A DNA stretch of 64,000 bases from Podarcis raffonei (taxonomy: Eukaryota > Chordata > Lepidosauria > Squamata > Lacertidae), in the NCBI RefSeq assembly GCF_027172205.1, contig NC_070607.1:6954001-7018000 (forward strand), given 5' to 3'. Both the position numbers and the translations under genes were made by a program. The notes beneath the pieces are model-generated. The model saw only the letters and a list, made by a program, of their open reading frames with translations. It made no database searches and was not told where the DNA came from. Below are positions 1 through 11,303 of the stretch, one piece after another (position 1 is the stretch's first letter; each line of letters opens with the position of its first letter).

Positions 1-84
1 GACTTTACAAGGTAATACAAGAGTGCTTTAAAGGAGTGTTGCACATGCGCTATTAATGTCACTGTAGTTCTTCTGCACCATGGG

Positions 85-220
85 CAGGCACAGGCAAACT
101 CCAGCCCTCCAGATGTTTGGGACTGCAATTCCCATCATCCCTAGTTAACAGGACCAGTGGTCAGGGATGATGGGAATTGTATCCCCAAACATCTGGAGGG
201 CCAGAGTTTGCCTATGCCTG
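85..220. mobile_element. Small palindromic hAT-type MITE
   Basis: The two halves are inverted copies of each other: the left end CAGGCACAGG pairs with the right end CCTATGCCTG, and each arm carries a CATCATCCC / GGGATGATG segment. It is flanked by ACCATGGG (77-84) and ACCAAGGG (221-228), an 8-bp target-site duplication with one mismatch, as hAT elements make. There is no coding capacity. The inner core recurs at 5335-5416 and 22932-23067. Confidence 0.75.
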
Positions 221-413
221 ACCAAGGGGAAAGGGGTTGGTGCAGGATTGGCAGCTGAAACAACCAGTTCTGTTTGATCAAACATAATGGAGCAAAAGCA
301 AAGGGTTTCATTGGCTATTTCAAGGAGTGTGAATTGCCAAGCATTGATGCATTTAACTGAAGAGGTCAGTATAAACAACAAAACCTGTAGCAAATTTCTG
401 CAGGATGGCAGTA

Positions 414-655
414 CAGTGGTACCTTGGGTTAAGAACTTAATTTGTTCCGGAGGTCTGTTCTTAACCTGAAACTGTTCTTAACCTGAGACACCACTTTAGC
501 TGATGGGGCCTCCCGCTGCCACCACGCCGCCGCTGCGCAATTTCTGTTCTCATCCTGAAGCAAAGTTCTTAACCCGAGGTACTATTTCTGGGTTAGCAGA
601 GTCTGTAACCCGAAGCATCTGTAACCTGAAGCATCTGTAATCTGAGGTACCAGTG
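414..655. mobile_element. Tigger/pogo-type non-autonomous DNA transposon
   Basis: It begins CAGTGGTACCTTGGG and ends in the inverse of that terminus (one base mutated), and is flanked by TA on each side (412-413 and 656-657). The inner part repeats variants of AACCTGAAGCA. A TA target and CAGTGG termini fit the mariner/pogo superfamily. A sister copy lies at 1654-1876. It has no transposase. Confidence 0.7.
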
Positions 656-740
656 TATAGGGCACTCCCACACGAGCCATTTGCTGAATATTTGTAGGTT
701 TCAAGGGGAAGAATCCATGTGACATCATGCTTGAGGTATA

Positions 741-1090
741 AAGGTAAAGGGACCTCTGACCGTTAGGTCCAGTCGTGACTGACTCTGGGGTTGCGGCGCT
801 CATCTTGCTTTATTGGCCAAGGGAGCCGGCGTACAGCTTCTGCGTCATGTGGCCAGTATGATGAAGCCGCTTCTGGCGAACCAGAGCAGTGCACGGAAAC
901 GCCTTTTACCTTTCCGTGGGAGAGGTACCTATTTATCTACTTGCACTTTGACGTGCTTTTGAACTGCTTGGTTGGCAGGAGCAGGGACCAAGCAACGGGA
1001 GCTCACTCCGTCGCGGGGATTCGAACCGCCAACCTTCTGATTGGCAAGTCCTAGGCTCTGTGGTTTAACCCACAGTGCCACCTGTGTCCC
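741..1090 (-). mobile_element. Sauria-type SINE, full length
   Basis: Read on the - strand it has a tRNA-like head with B box GGTTCGAATCC (seen inverted near 1018), the body motif GCAAGTAGATAAATAGGTA, and a tail ending in GGTCAGAGGTCCC-like sequence. It is flanked by an exact 14-bp duplication, atgcttgaggtata, at 727-740 and 1091-1104. A complete duplication and full length suggest a fairly recent L1-independent insertion driven by a Bov-B-type LINE. Confidence 0.9.
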
Positions 1091-1653
1091 ATGCTTGAGG
1101 TATAGACATCCCAATTTCCCCTCTTTGAGATAAAAACCACTGACTAGCACTGTTAAGACTGGTACGGACATGAAAACTGAACACAAGCTCTTCCAAGGTG
1201 GAACTACAGTATTCCATTTTGGGAGCGGTTTGTTTTTGATGCACTTTGTGACATATGGGGACGGGGGTGTTCTACTGCCACACCTCCACGGGTCCAGTTT
1301 GGCACACCAGAGACATTTTATTTCCAGGAACAGCCACAGGATAACAGCTTTTTGTTTTCTAACACCCACCCTCTACTCGGTACCAGAGGGGGAGAAGGAC
1401 TTGTGCAACGTCAGAAAGTCTAGCCTATTGCTAGGTTTTTTGTTGGTCTGCAAGTTCCAGGGCCATTAAGAAGATGATGAAAAAACAGTTCCTGGCAGTT
1501 TTATACCCCGGCTGAGTCATTGGTGAAGCTTGCAATGAAACAGATGAGGGATCAAAGGCCTTTGGAGTAAAATGAGATGGGTGCCCCCCCCCCCGATTTC
1601 TACTTCTCTTCCTTTCCCCTACTCCCAAGAACCAGCACCACTGCAAGACAGTA

Positions 1654-1876
1654 CAGTGGTACCTTGGGTTAAGTACTTAATTCCTTCCGGAGGTCCGTAC
1701 TTAACCTGAAACTGTTCTTAACCTGAAGCACTTTAGCTAATGGGGCCTCCTGCTGCCGCTGCACCGCTGGAGCCCGATTTCTGTTCTCATCCTGAAGCAA
1801 GGTTCTTAACCTGAAGCACTATTTCTGGGTTAGCAGAGTCTGTAACCTGAAGCATATGTAACCTGAGGTACCACTG
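1654..1876. mobile_element. Tigger/pogo-type non-autonomous DNA transposon
   Basis: Same family and same orientation as 414-655, with CAGTGGTACC termini at both ends and TA flanks at 1652-1653 and 1877-1878. It is slightly shorter than its sister copy because of internal deletions. It has no coding capacity. Confidence 0.72.
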
Positions 1877-1893
1877 TACAGGGATGGAGGCGG

Positions 1894-2629
1894 GTGGTGG
1901 GTGGGAAGTGTGTTAACTCCTCAGCTGCTGGACTTCTTGTTCCCCAGGAGAAGTTTCCTCTTCTGTGCTTCTCCAGATCTTATTATACCATTGGCCAAGG
2001 CTGCTCTTTGTCCTTCCACTCAACAGTCCCAAATGCTCTGCTCATCCTGCTGCACCTGTCAAGGAAAGGGGAGCAGAGCTACAAAACGCCCCAAGGTGTT
2101 GCTGGTGCAGAAGATCTGGCCATGTTTTTTTTAAATCTACTAAATAAATAAGATGCAGTGAAAGTGATGATGAGTTTGATCTAAGCATCCTTCCAGACCC
2201 TGACAGATATACAGACTCTGACCAAGAGGCTGAGCCAGAAAGCCATGGTGGCCCTGGAATGGACAAACAACGTTCTGGTTGAACTGCATCAGTGGTAGAA
2301 ACAGCGCCAAGAAGAAGGAAGATGGAACTCCGCAAAGAGGACTCGTTTGCAACATTAGATACAGGTCTTTCCCTTGCAGAACATGAAGCACTAGTATTAC
2401 ATCTGCTCAACAACCAAAGCTAATTTCTCCCCTCCCACTCTTCTTTCAAATCTATTTTTGTCTTTGTATCAGAAAGGCACCCGGCCAATTTGGTTGCTAG
2501 TAAATATCGCTACAGACATTTCTGAAATCATGGTCTTTCCAACGAGTGGCTCTTGTCCAGGTTTGTTACTTTAAATGTTGTGAGGATCCTATGCTCTTTT
2601 AAAATGTGGTTTTTTTGGGGGGGTGGAGG
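1894..2629. other. Intergenic stretch without a recognised gene
   Basis: Open frames here (for example 1894-2151 and 2042-2413) overlap one another on both strands, have no recognisable domain and no splice context. I see no gene. Confidence 0.5.
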
Positions 2630-2760
2630 GTTATTGCTTTTATTTTGATTATGTATTTTGTGGTTTTGTATTTCGATTTTATTCTGTGAACAGCCCTGAG
2701 ACCTCCGGGTATAGGGCAGTATATAAATTCTAAAAATAAAATTAAAATTAAAGCAACAAG
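2630..2760 (+). mobile_element. L2-like LINE 3' tail fragment
   Basis: The wording GAACAGCCCTGAGACC, then a GGGTATAGGGCAGTATATAAAT stretch and an A-rich end, is the typical 3' end of reptile L2-like LINEs. Only the tail remains, and the assignment rests on memory of the family consensus. Confidence 0.45.
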
Positions 2761-5334
2761 CCGTAAGTAAGAGGCATGGAGAAAGTGGTGGTTCTAGGCA
2801 TGAATAAAATAGGCACACTCAGTCATATGAATGGCCTGCTGGTGTAGATGAAACACTGTGGATGCCAAATCATAAAATTCTGAAAGTTGTGGACGGTGTG
2901 GTGCTACCCCTTATTCTGATAAAAGGGGAGTGAGAAGGATAATAACATTCAGCAGAAGGCGTGTGTGTGCATATGCCCATGGAGACAATTGTCCTTTTCC
3001 CCCGAGTACGTTTCAGTGCTGCATAAAGTCACAGTGCATGTATTGCAAGACCAAATGCTTGCTTTATTCAAACAGCAGCAGCAGCAGCAGCAAAAATTAG
3101 GACGTCTAACTAACCATCTTATCCATGCCAGCTTTAAATTACACAGCGACAACTCCTCTGAACATGGTTGTAATCTTCCCCATTAGCCGGTCGCACATGT
3201 CCTCTGTCGAAAATAGTCTCTGTGCTAACTCCAGCGACAAATCAGCCCTTGGTTTTCTTTAGCCTGATGAGATTTGCAAAATGGGCAGAGTATACCGGAA
3301 ATTGAAACATTCCATTCTGCTGCTACAGCGGTTAGCCAAAAAAAGGAAAAGGGGGGAAGGTGGGGGAGGAAAGGAAAGGAAAAAAAACAGGCCTTGCGTT
3401 TCTAGTACACTTTACCAGGGCTTCTATAACGGAGTTTCTGTTTAGGTGAGCACTTAAAGACGACAACAAAGGTGATGCTGAAGTCAACAGCCATGGATGG
3501 GGCAGGGGTGGATTAAAACAATTTCATAATCCTAGCGATTTCCCTTTTTTGATCGGGATTATGAAACCAATCATGAATATCAAAAGCTGCAGCTTAAACC
3601 AGCGACTTGGGACAGATGCCCTGCAGCTATGGACACAGCAAGAATGAAGAGCGGAGGATTCCTTTTCATTTAGGGAAAGTCTCTTGGCCCTTCGCTTCCC
3701 ATTTTCCTTTCCGGTCAACTTATACCGGCTGCTGGGTTTAACTGGAATGGCTGCATGATCAATATTCAGGTAAGAATTGCTTCTTTAAAACATCCACGGC
3801 GGTTTGCTAATCCGAAGCAAAACTAAAGACAAAACTATGCATTTGGGGAAGCAAGGGTGTGTGTGTGTGTTTTTAACCTGGGGTATTTGTGTGAGCAGTG
3901 TTTTAATGCTTACAGGCAGCTATTGTTCTATTGATCCCAAAGAATACAAGCTCAAAATTTAGAGGTGCACAAAAACCTTGGATTTGCATTTTCTGTGCGG
4001 TACTGCAATTCAAAATCTCTTCTACATCACCACACACTGGTGTAATAAAGCTGCCTGGTTTTTCATCATAGGGCAATATTTTTTTTTAAAAAAAAACTTC
4101 CTTTGATGGCCTGCTGTATCTTTGGTTATCTTATGCTTAAAACACGTTTGCATTGTGAAACAAAACCCATCCGTCACCATCCAATGTATGCATCCTTCGC
4201 ACCAGATGACATCTTGGCCATCTACTCTTTAGCAGCTGTATTGGGAGTTAGAAGAAGAGAATGTGTGCTAAGAAATTTGGATGGCTGTGGCGAGTCTTCT
4301 GCCCAATTTGACACCCCCTAAGCAAGGGTGTCCTAATCATAATCAGAATGAAAGCAGCAGGATCACTTTAAGAAAAGCAGCACTTGCAAGCAATTTACTG
4401 ATATACGGGTGGTTGTATGCTGCTTTTAAATGCTAACGAGGGAGCAGTAAATGTGGTGCTGTTGCTCTGTGGCACTAATAATAATTATTTTATTATTACA
4501 AATCCCATCAGCCCTGGCCAGCACAGCCAATGGTGAAGGAGGGTGGCTGTTGTAGGACAATAACAGTGGTCACGACATCGGAAGCCAGTTTAAATTGGTT
4601 TGAGAGCTGGTGTAATACAGTGGATAAGTAGCTGGAGGGCATTGGGTTTGAATCTTGCTCATTTAGCCTGGTGCGTAAATAAGCCTAAGCACCTGCAACA
4701 ACCATGTATTCTTTACTTTCCTTTGCCTCTATTTCTCCTGTGCTGGAATTTAGACTGTAAGCTCCTTCAGGCAGGGAACTGTCTTATTGTACCCAGTAAA
4801 CCACCATGTGAATGGAAGGTGCTAGATAAACAATCACCATTCAGGGAGGTAGGAAGCTTGGATGAATTTGGCAAGGTGTGAGGAGAGCCTTTCTAGACCT
4901 TTTTGGGGAGGATTCGCTACGAGAGTGGGGGAACCTTGACAGGCCAAGACTGTAGTCTTATGTTTCAGAGCATGTGCAGAGTTCTTACAAGAAAGATGTT
5001 CTGAGAGTGTGAAAGTCTTGACAGGGCTCATCTTTGGTTACCTGGAAAGGATGGTTTTGAGGAGGCAAAAGAAACCAAAGGGGCAGCTTATATAGTTATA
5101 GGAATTAGAGACGGAAACTTCTTCCTTAAGCAGAGTATAGGATCAGTGATGAAATAAACTCTACCTCTGATTTACGTGGTTCTATGAGCCAAAAATCTAC
5201 CGAGAGGATGAGCCCACCTCCTTAAAGATTCTGCACTTCCATTAAAATAGTGTGAGTCATTTCAAACCAGCTAGCCTGTTGTGAGAAGAGAAAATATTGG
5301 TTAGCCAATATAATGCTGCCGCACCCCCCCCCAC
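2761..5334. other. Intergenic stretch, low repeat content
   Basis: No gene recognised. It holds a short CAG tract (3073-3091), A-rich runs near 3340-3390 and 4078-4096, and a possible very old MIR-like SINE remnant at about 4590-4880 (a tRNA-like head and a late segment with TGTAAGCTCCTTCAGGCAGG). Open frames in this block have no domain similarity I can name. Confidence 0.4.
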
Positions 5335-5416
5335 CCCAGTTTTGTGAAATATAGCTTCCATCATCCCTATAGCTAAGGATGATGGGAATTGTAGTCCACA
5401 AAAATCTCTGGAAGGC
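5335..5416. mobile_element. Remnant core of the palindromic hAT-type MITE
   Basis: It carries the inverted pair CCATCATCCCTA and GGATGATGGGAATTGTAG seen in the elements at 85-220 and 22932-23067. The outer arms are eroded. Confidence 0.45.
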
Positions 5417-5429
5417 ACTATTATGGGAT

Positions 5430-6197
5430 TTATCAGGGGGCTGCTTATCAACTTTTCAGTTGACACAATGCTGGGAAGAATCGCATCAAGAACAGAAGAT
5501 TCCAAACCATCTCAACAACCTGAAATATTGAGCCGAAACCAGCAAGATGAAATTCAGCAGGGATAAATGTAACAAAAAATTAATAGGTGAGGTGGAATTG
5601 GGGAAAGAAACCTGGCTTGGAAGCAGTACATGTGAAAAGTATTTAGGTGTCTTCATGGATCAGCTTGTGAACCAGCAGTGATGATGATAGAGGGGCAGTC
5701 TTATGTTTTGTTAATACAAGCGTAATTCCAAGATCAGGCGAAGCAATAGTTACGCTATGTTCTGCGGTGGCTGGGCCACATCTAAAGTCCTGAGTCTTGG
5801 GCGCCGCATTTTAGAAAGGACACTGACGAAGTCAAGGATGTCCAGAAGAGGGCAACAAGTGGTTTGGATAAGTCGTTTGGAAACCAATGTTCTATGAATG
5901 GTGTAAATAGGAGAGGTAGGACTGGAGAAAATTAAGGGGAGACAATCTGCAGGGCTATCACACAGAAGATGGAACAGACTTGTTTTCCCTGTCGTTCTAG
6001 AAATCAGGACTAGAACCGTATTGAAGGCAAGCTGGTTCCAGCTAAGTGTTAGGATAGCCTTCCAAATGGTAACAGGGAGATGGTAGACTCTTCTTTGCAT
6101 TTAAGCAGAGGATGGGTGGCCATCTGTCTGGGGTACAGGAGATGCATTCAGCATAGAGCAGGTGTTTGGATAAAGGGGTCCCTTCCTATTCTATGAG
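5430..6197 (+). mobile_element. CR1-like LINE, 3' portion
   Basis: The strand reads like the end of CR1 ORF2 and its 3' UTR. It has the 'GGGCGCCGCATTTTAGAAAGG' region (about 5798-5818, normally encoding a WAPHFKK-type peptide), the GTCCAGAAGAGGGCAAC block near 5840, and the 3' end GGGGTCCCTTCCTATTCTATG ending near 6195. The reading frame is broken by many indels, so this is an old, 5'-truncated copy. Confidence 0.65.
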
Positions 6198-7317
6198 CCT
6201 AAACATTTCTCAGCCTCACCCAGCCCCCATATATGCTTGCTACGTGTCTTATCAAACAGGGGTGTCTGGAGAATTACAAGATAACCCACACGAAGAGTTT
6301 CAGTCACACACAAAGCTATGTGAACTTACTGTTTGCGGCCTTTGTAGCAACACGAGGCCACTGCATATTCTGGGTGCATCCATAAGGCTCTTAGGCTACA
6401 GCTGCACCTATAGCTTAAGGTACATTTCTTATTATCACAGTTGAACTTTTTTAACAATAGAAAAACCTCCAGCATGACTTATTACATTTTGTAGTTCTGC
6501 AGTGGCCCATAAAGGGTGGCCAGATCTCTGGACAGGAGAGAACACAGAATGCTGCTTTGTCTGCCTTGCTCTTCTTATTGTGCACAAGGGAAATTGGGCT
6601 GTTTAGGAAGCAACCAGGGAAGTATTTAAACAAGAGATCAATATGAATTCCCTGGGAGAAGTAAAGAAAAGACTCTTGACCCCACATGGCAGTCTTTGGA
6701 TTCAAAGTCTGAGTTATTGGTCCGGAAAACTAGCAAATTTTAACGTGGATTTTATGCCTTAAGCCTCACTAGGTTCAGGACGTACCAGAACGTAGATGCA
6801 GGGAAGATTATCCTGGCAAGCAGGCTTTCATCTTTCTCTTTCTACAGCAAGTGATTTAAATAAAGGCCCTTCCTTCCACATCCAATTGTAGCCTTAGCAG
6901 TGCTTTTGTTCCTTGCTTGCAGACAGCTGAGAGGGGGAAGCAATTTTGAAAGAGAGCTGTTAACTTTGCACGGTTGCAAGGCATGTCAGGAGCACTGTTC
7001 TACCCTTTGTAGCCAATACTGGTCTCCGACGGGCCAGTCAACTCTGCACTCTGCAGGCTCTGGTTCTGCCAAGTTCAACCTGCCACATGACAGGCTCTGT
7101 CCATTCCTCTTCATACTCTAAACTCTTCTCCTGACCTTCCAGTTGCCTCCAGGCTGCCATTGATCCACCTCTTTCTACCAGCGGAGGCTGGTCCATTAGG
7201 GCAATTGGTGCCCTGCCCTGCCAATCAGCTTCCTCCTTCTCGGGCTCAGTGATGTGCTGTAGAACTCAGGAAAATGGGGACAAAACTAGAATTACAGTTG
7301 GCACTGCCTGTCATTTA
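6198..7317. other. Intergenic stretch without a recognised gene
   Basis: Several short open frames on both strands, none with recognisable similarity. Nothing else stands out. Confidence 0.4.
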
Positions 7318-7680
7318 TAATAATAATATATTTGTACCCCGCCCATCTTGCTGGGTTTCCCTAGCCACTCTGGGCGGCTTCCAACAAAGATTAAAAATAC
7401 ATTAAAGTGTCACACATTAAAAACTTCCCTGAACAGCCTTGACACGTCTTCTAAATGTTAGGTAGTTGTTTATCTCTTTGACATCTGATGGGAGGGCGTT
7501 CCACAGGGCAGGTGCCACCACCGAGAAGGCCCTCTGCCTGGTTCCCTGTAACTTGGCTTCTCGCAATGAGGGAACCGCCAGAAGGCCCTCGGCGCTGGAC
7601 CTCAGCGTCCGGGCAGAATGATGGGGGTGGAGACGCCTCTTCAGGTATACTGGGTGGAGGCTCTGGCTCCACATACATGC
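7318..7680 (-). mobile_element. L2-like LINE, ORF2 C-terminus and 3' tail
   Basis: On the - strand an open frame (7674 to 7417) encodes the typical end of an L2-type ORF2 protein, including RTLRSSAEGLLAVPS and ALWNALPSDVKE. It is followed by a 3' UTR whose complement reads CCACTCTGGGCGGCTTCC and then an ATT-rich end at about 7318. This is a 5'-truncated LINE piece and not a host gene. Confidence 0.75.
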
Positions 7681-8261
7681 TGGGCGCCCTGCTTTTTCTG
7701 CCCCACCCCAATCCCATGGACACCCCTCTCCACTGTTTTCTTGCTCAGTCTATTTCTCTCCTGGCTCCTCCAGCTTTGCCATTGCCAATGGGGCCAGTAC
7801 TCACCATTACTTGAGAAGAATGGACTGTGGAACTCCTTGTCAAGAGACTGGGAGGCCTCTTTTGCCCCTTCTGACAGCCTGTTGCTGCTGTGCAAAAACA
7901 TTACAGGCAGGCGCTTAACCTGCCCATCTGTTCTTTTTCATTCCCTTGCCTTGTTCATGGAAGTCTTTTATCTGCTGCCTCTTTTATTTGCTGCCTTTTA
8001 ATTTTTTTTTATTGTTTAGCAGGATTTAGATCATACACTAGCCTGAGCATCTCTTTGAATGGAAAGGTAGCATCTTCTGTAAATAATAAATAATTTTAAC
8101 ATTTTATCTTAAGCATCACAAATTGCTTTCGAGCTTATCCTTTTCAAAGCTCTTACACATTTTATGAAAACGTCCAAAAGAAGAGCGTCTTTGGATTCTT
8201 TTGCTTTTATCTTGTATCCCACCCCTCGAACTGCCCTGAGAGCTTTGGATGAAGGGTGGTA
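7681..8261. other. Intergenic stretch without a recognised gene
   Basis: Overlapping open frames of 60-130 codons on both strands show no domain or codon bias that I can recognise. T-rich runs occur near 8000. Confidence 0.4.
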
Positions 8262-8611
8262 AGTAAAGGTAAAGGGACCCCTGACCATGAGGTCCAGTCG
8301 TGACCGACTCTGGGGTTGCGGCGCTCATCTCGCTTTATTGGCCGAGGGAGCCGGCGTGCAGCTTCCGGGTCATGTGGCCAGCATGACTTAAGCCGCTTCT
8401 GGCGAACCAGAGCAGCACACGGAAACGCCGTTTACCTTCCCGCTGGAGCGGTGTCTATTTATCTACTTGCACTTTGACGTGCTTTCGAACTGCTAGGTGG
8501 GCAGGAGCAGGGACCGAGCAACGGGAGCTCACCCCGTCGCGGGGATTCAAACCACCTTCTGATTGGCAAGCCCTAGGCTCTGTGGTTTAACCCACAGCGC
8601 TACCCACGACC
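8262..8611 (-). mobile_element. Sauria-type SINE, full length
   Basis: Same family as 741-1090, inverted. The tail (GTAAAGGGACCCCTGACC) is at 8271-8288 and the head is near 8600. Flanks tgaagggtggta (about 8250-8261) and tgaagtgtggta (about 8613-8624) look like a duplication with one mismatch. Confidence 0.88.
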
Positions 8612-9164
8612 CTGAAGTGTGGTATACAAATGTAATAAATAATAATAATATCCAGAGAGAGAACAAGAGAGCTGTACTTCTGTAGGTTTTGGAATAATGT
8701 CGCTTTTAAGAAGCTCAGTCCTACGAACAAATGCAAAAGCTGCAGGCCGCATCCTTGCAGAGCCCTGAACTTCGGCTCAAAGCAAAACTCGGAGTGTATA
8801 AATACGGAGAGACTCACCTGGCACTACCATTACATATCTATAGGTGCAAGGAGAAAACATTCTTCTTTACCATGGGTGTAGACAGGATTTTGTTGGGGGT
8901 GGGGGGGCAGAACCGAGTTATGTGCAACGCAGTTGATCAGATAAAGTTAAATAGCCAGCTGTTCTCTTTGGCGGTATCCTGAGATTGCCGTCGCCCATCT
9001 TTTTAGGACCACTTTTGTTTGAGACAGAAGCATCCCATCATTATTATTTTTTGAATTTATATACCGCCCTATAACTGGAGGTCTTGGGGCAGTTCTTTCC
9101 CTGGGGAGCTTTAGATAAAGGGCAGTGTAGTCACAGCAATAATAATTAGTAATACTAATAATAA
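8612..9164. other. Intergenic stretch with a short L2-like tail
   Basis: No gene recognised. About 9034-9115 looks like an inverted L2-like 3' tail (ATTATTATTTTTTGAATTTA followed by TACCGCCCTATAA). Confidence 0.4.
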
Positions 9165-9373
9165 TTCTTTTTCAGCCTCCCCCCCCCCTTTTCCTCCTCC
9201 TCTAGAGAGCAGCCTTTGCATCGTAATAGTAATAATATTAGTAACAGTAATAATAATAATTCTTTTTCAGCCTCCCCCTCTCCTCCGCCAGAGAGCTGAC
9301 TTCGCATAATAATAATAATAATAATAATAATAATTCTTTTTCAGCCTCCCCCTTCTCTTCAGAGCGGACTTCA

Positions 9374-9409
<36 letters not shown>

Positions 9410-9586
9410 TCTTTTTCAGCCTCCCCCCTTCTCTTCAGAGCGGACTTCGAATAATAATAATAATAATAATAATAATTCTTTTTCAGTCTCCCCCCTTCTC
9501 CAGAGAGCGGACTTCGCATAATAATAATAATAATAATAATAATAATTCTTTTTCAGTCTCCCCCCTTCTCCAGAGAGCGGACTTCA

Positions 9587-9625
<39 letters not shown>

Positions 9626-9654
9626 GCCTCCCCCTTCTCTTCAGAGCGGACTTC

Positions 9655-9688
<34 letters not shown>

Positions 9689-9745
9689 TCTTTTTCAGCA
9701 TCCCCCCCCCCTTCTCCTCCGGACAGCGGCCTTCGCCTCCTGCCT
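9165..9745. repeat. Minisatellite of about 70-bp units with (AAT)n cores
   Basis: Each unit is an (AAT)n run followed by TTCTTTTTCAG, a C-rich stretch, then AGAGCGGACTTCG. TTCTTTTTCAG occurs seven times, at 9165, 9260, 9334, 9409, 9476, 9546 and 9688. The last gap of 142 bp equals two units. In the unit at 9588-9625 the microsatellite is (ATT)n instead of (AAT)n, while the flanks stay in direct orientation. The last unit grades into the GC-rich block that follows. Confidence 0.9.
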
Positions 9746-10135
9746 CGTCGTCCCCAACCTCGAGGTCTTTTCCAACTCCAGCCATCATCTCCCTGGGAGA
9801 GAGAAGGGCGCATTCCTGAAGGGCAGCCAGCCCGCTTCCTCCCTCCTCCTCCTCCGCCATCCCTCCCTCCCTTCTCCGGGGTTTCAGGAGCGAGTAGCGG
9901 CCTTTCCAGCTTCGCCCCCCTCGGCCTCCCTGCCGGCCCAGTCAAGACCGGCGAGGCCTGGCGCCGCGGCCTAGTCGTGAGCGGGAGCACCGGGCTCGCG
10001 TTCCCCGGCATGCCGCTTCTCAGGTCCCAAGGGCGCAGGGGGCTTTGCCTGGCTGGGGAAAGAAGCCGAGTGCTCCTCCCTACATCTTGAGGCCCTGCTT
10101 TTTTTTGCGCGCTTTTTGGGCGCCCTCGTTTCCTA
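9700..10135 (+). promoter_or_regulatory. GC-rich block, candidate KIAA1614 promoter / 5' exon
   Basis: This is one of only two strongly CpG-rich blocks in the window; the other is the STX6 promoter. It lies 3.7 kb upstream of the first KIAA1614 coding exon in the same direction, where a non-coding first exon would be expected. A good donor, AAGGCCTG then GTGAGC, lies at 10588/10589. No TATA box was noticed. That transcription of KIAA1614 starts here is inference from position and composition only. Confidence 0.45.
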
Positions 10136-10222
10136 AGCGTGTGCTTTTTTAGATATATGTGTGTATATAAAATGATATTTATACGTGCATCTTCTTTGGG
10201 CACCCCTGCTCCCTAAGCGTGT

Positions 10223-10224
<2 letters not shown>

Positions 10225-10269
<45 letters not shown>
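10225..10269. repeat. (TA)n microsatellite
   Basis: About 22 uninterrupted TA dinucleotides lie just downstream of the GC-rich block. Confidence 0.95.
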
Positions 10270-10272
<3 letters not shown>

Positions 10273-10638
10273 TGTACAAAGCGATATTTGTATTGGCATC
10301 TTCTCTCATTGGCGCATGAGGTGGTGAGCGAAGTGAGAAGAGGCTCCTGGTTTTCTTCAGGGGATGCTAAGGGCTCAAGAAAAGTCCCTTTTGCCTTTCG
10401 GAGCGGCTGCTCCGTCCTTTCAGGTCTTCCGCTGGATCCAGTCGGTGCAAAACTATCTCTCAGGTCTTGGATGGATTTGGGGAGAATGCCTTCGCAGGGC
10501 TGCGATTCCTGGACTCAGTTGCGCAGGCTGCAGCCGTGCCCATTTCCCTGTCAAGGAAAGTGAAGGGCAGCCGGCCGGAGAAGGCCTGGTGAGCACAAAT
10601 CTTCTCCGTCTGCCTCTTTGGATTGCAAATTCCAGGGG

Positions 10639-11303
10639 GTGCTCTTGTGGGCTTTGCGCTCCCTGGACTTGAATGCATGTGCAAGTAATAGCTTCCTACC
10701 GTGGCAGTTACAAATGATGCTCTTGCAGGCTTTGCGCTCCCCGGGCTTGCTTGCTTGCTGACTTCAGTGCATGCGTGAGTAGAGGTTTCCTGTCATGGTA
10801 CTGCAGTTAGAAATGATGCTCTTGTGGGCTTTGCGCTCCCTAGACTTGAATGCATGCGCAAGTAGAAGCTTCCTACTGTGGCAGTTACAAATGATGCTCT
10901 TGCGGGCCATGCGCTCTCCAGGCTTGCTTGCTGATTTCAATGCATGCGTGAGTAGAGGTTTCCTACCATGGTACAGTGGTACATCTGGTTGCAAACGGGA
11001 TCCGTTCCGGAGGCCCATTCGCAACATGAGCAGAATCCAACCCGCGTCTGCACGTGTCGCGATTCGCTGCTTCTGCGCATGATGTCATTTTGTGTGTGTG
11101 CACATGCGCGAGCAGTGAAATCCCGAAGTAACCCTTTCTGGTACTTCCGGGTCGCCACAGGATGCAACCTGAAAACGCTCAACCTGAAGCAAATGCAACA
11201 TGAGGTATGACTGTACTGTAGTTAGAAATGATGTTCTTGTGGGCTTTGCGCTCCCTAGACTTGAATGCATGTGCAAGTAGAAGCTTCCTACCATGGCAGT
11301 TAG
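10639..11303. repeat. Dimeric tandem repeat, about 175-bp period
   Basis: Two related monomers alternate. Monomer A has GCTCTTGTGGGCTTTGCGCT then GAATGCATGCGCAAGTAGAA; monomer B has CTTGCTTGCTGA then CATGCGTGAGTAGAGGTTTC. The order is A-B-A-B-A. B units start at 10711 and 10888 (177 bp apart); A units start at 10811 and 11226. The second B unit is split by the Tigger element at 10974-11213. The open frames here are repeat artefacts. Confidence 0.85.
10974..11213. mobile_element. Tigger/pogo-type element inside a tandem repeat
   Basis: Termini are CAGTGGTACATCTGGTTGC and the inverse of GCAACATGAGGTATGACTG, with TA flanks at 10972-10973 and 11214-11215. The sister monomer near 10795-10810 reads CATGGTACTGCAGTTAG without any insert, so the empty site is visible in the window and confirms both ends. 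The sequence differs from the 414-655 family. Confidence 0.85.

Noticed and set aside
7417-7674. Short conserved host protein on -
   Set aside because: The sequence matches the C-terminal end of L2-type ORF2 and is followed by an L2-like tail.
9238-10203. Long - strand frames with Leu- or Tyr-rich runs
   Set aside because: They translate the (AAT)n minisatellite and the GC-rich block; no conserved protein.
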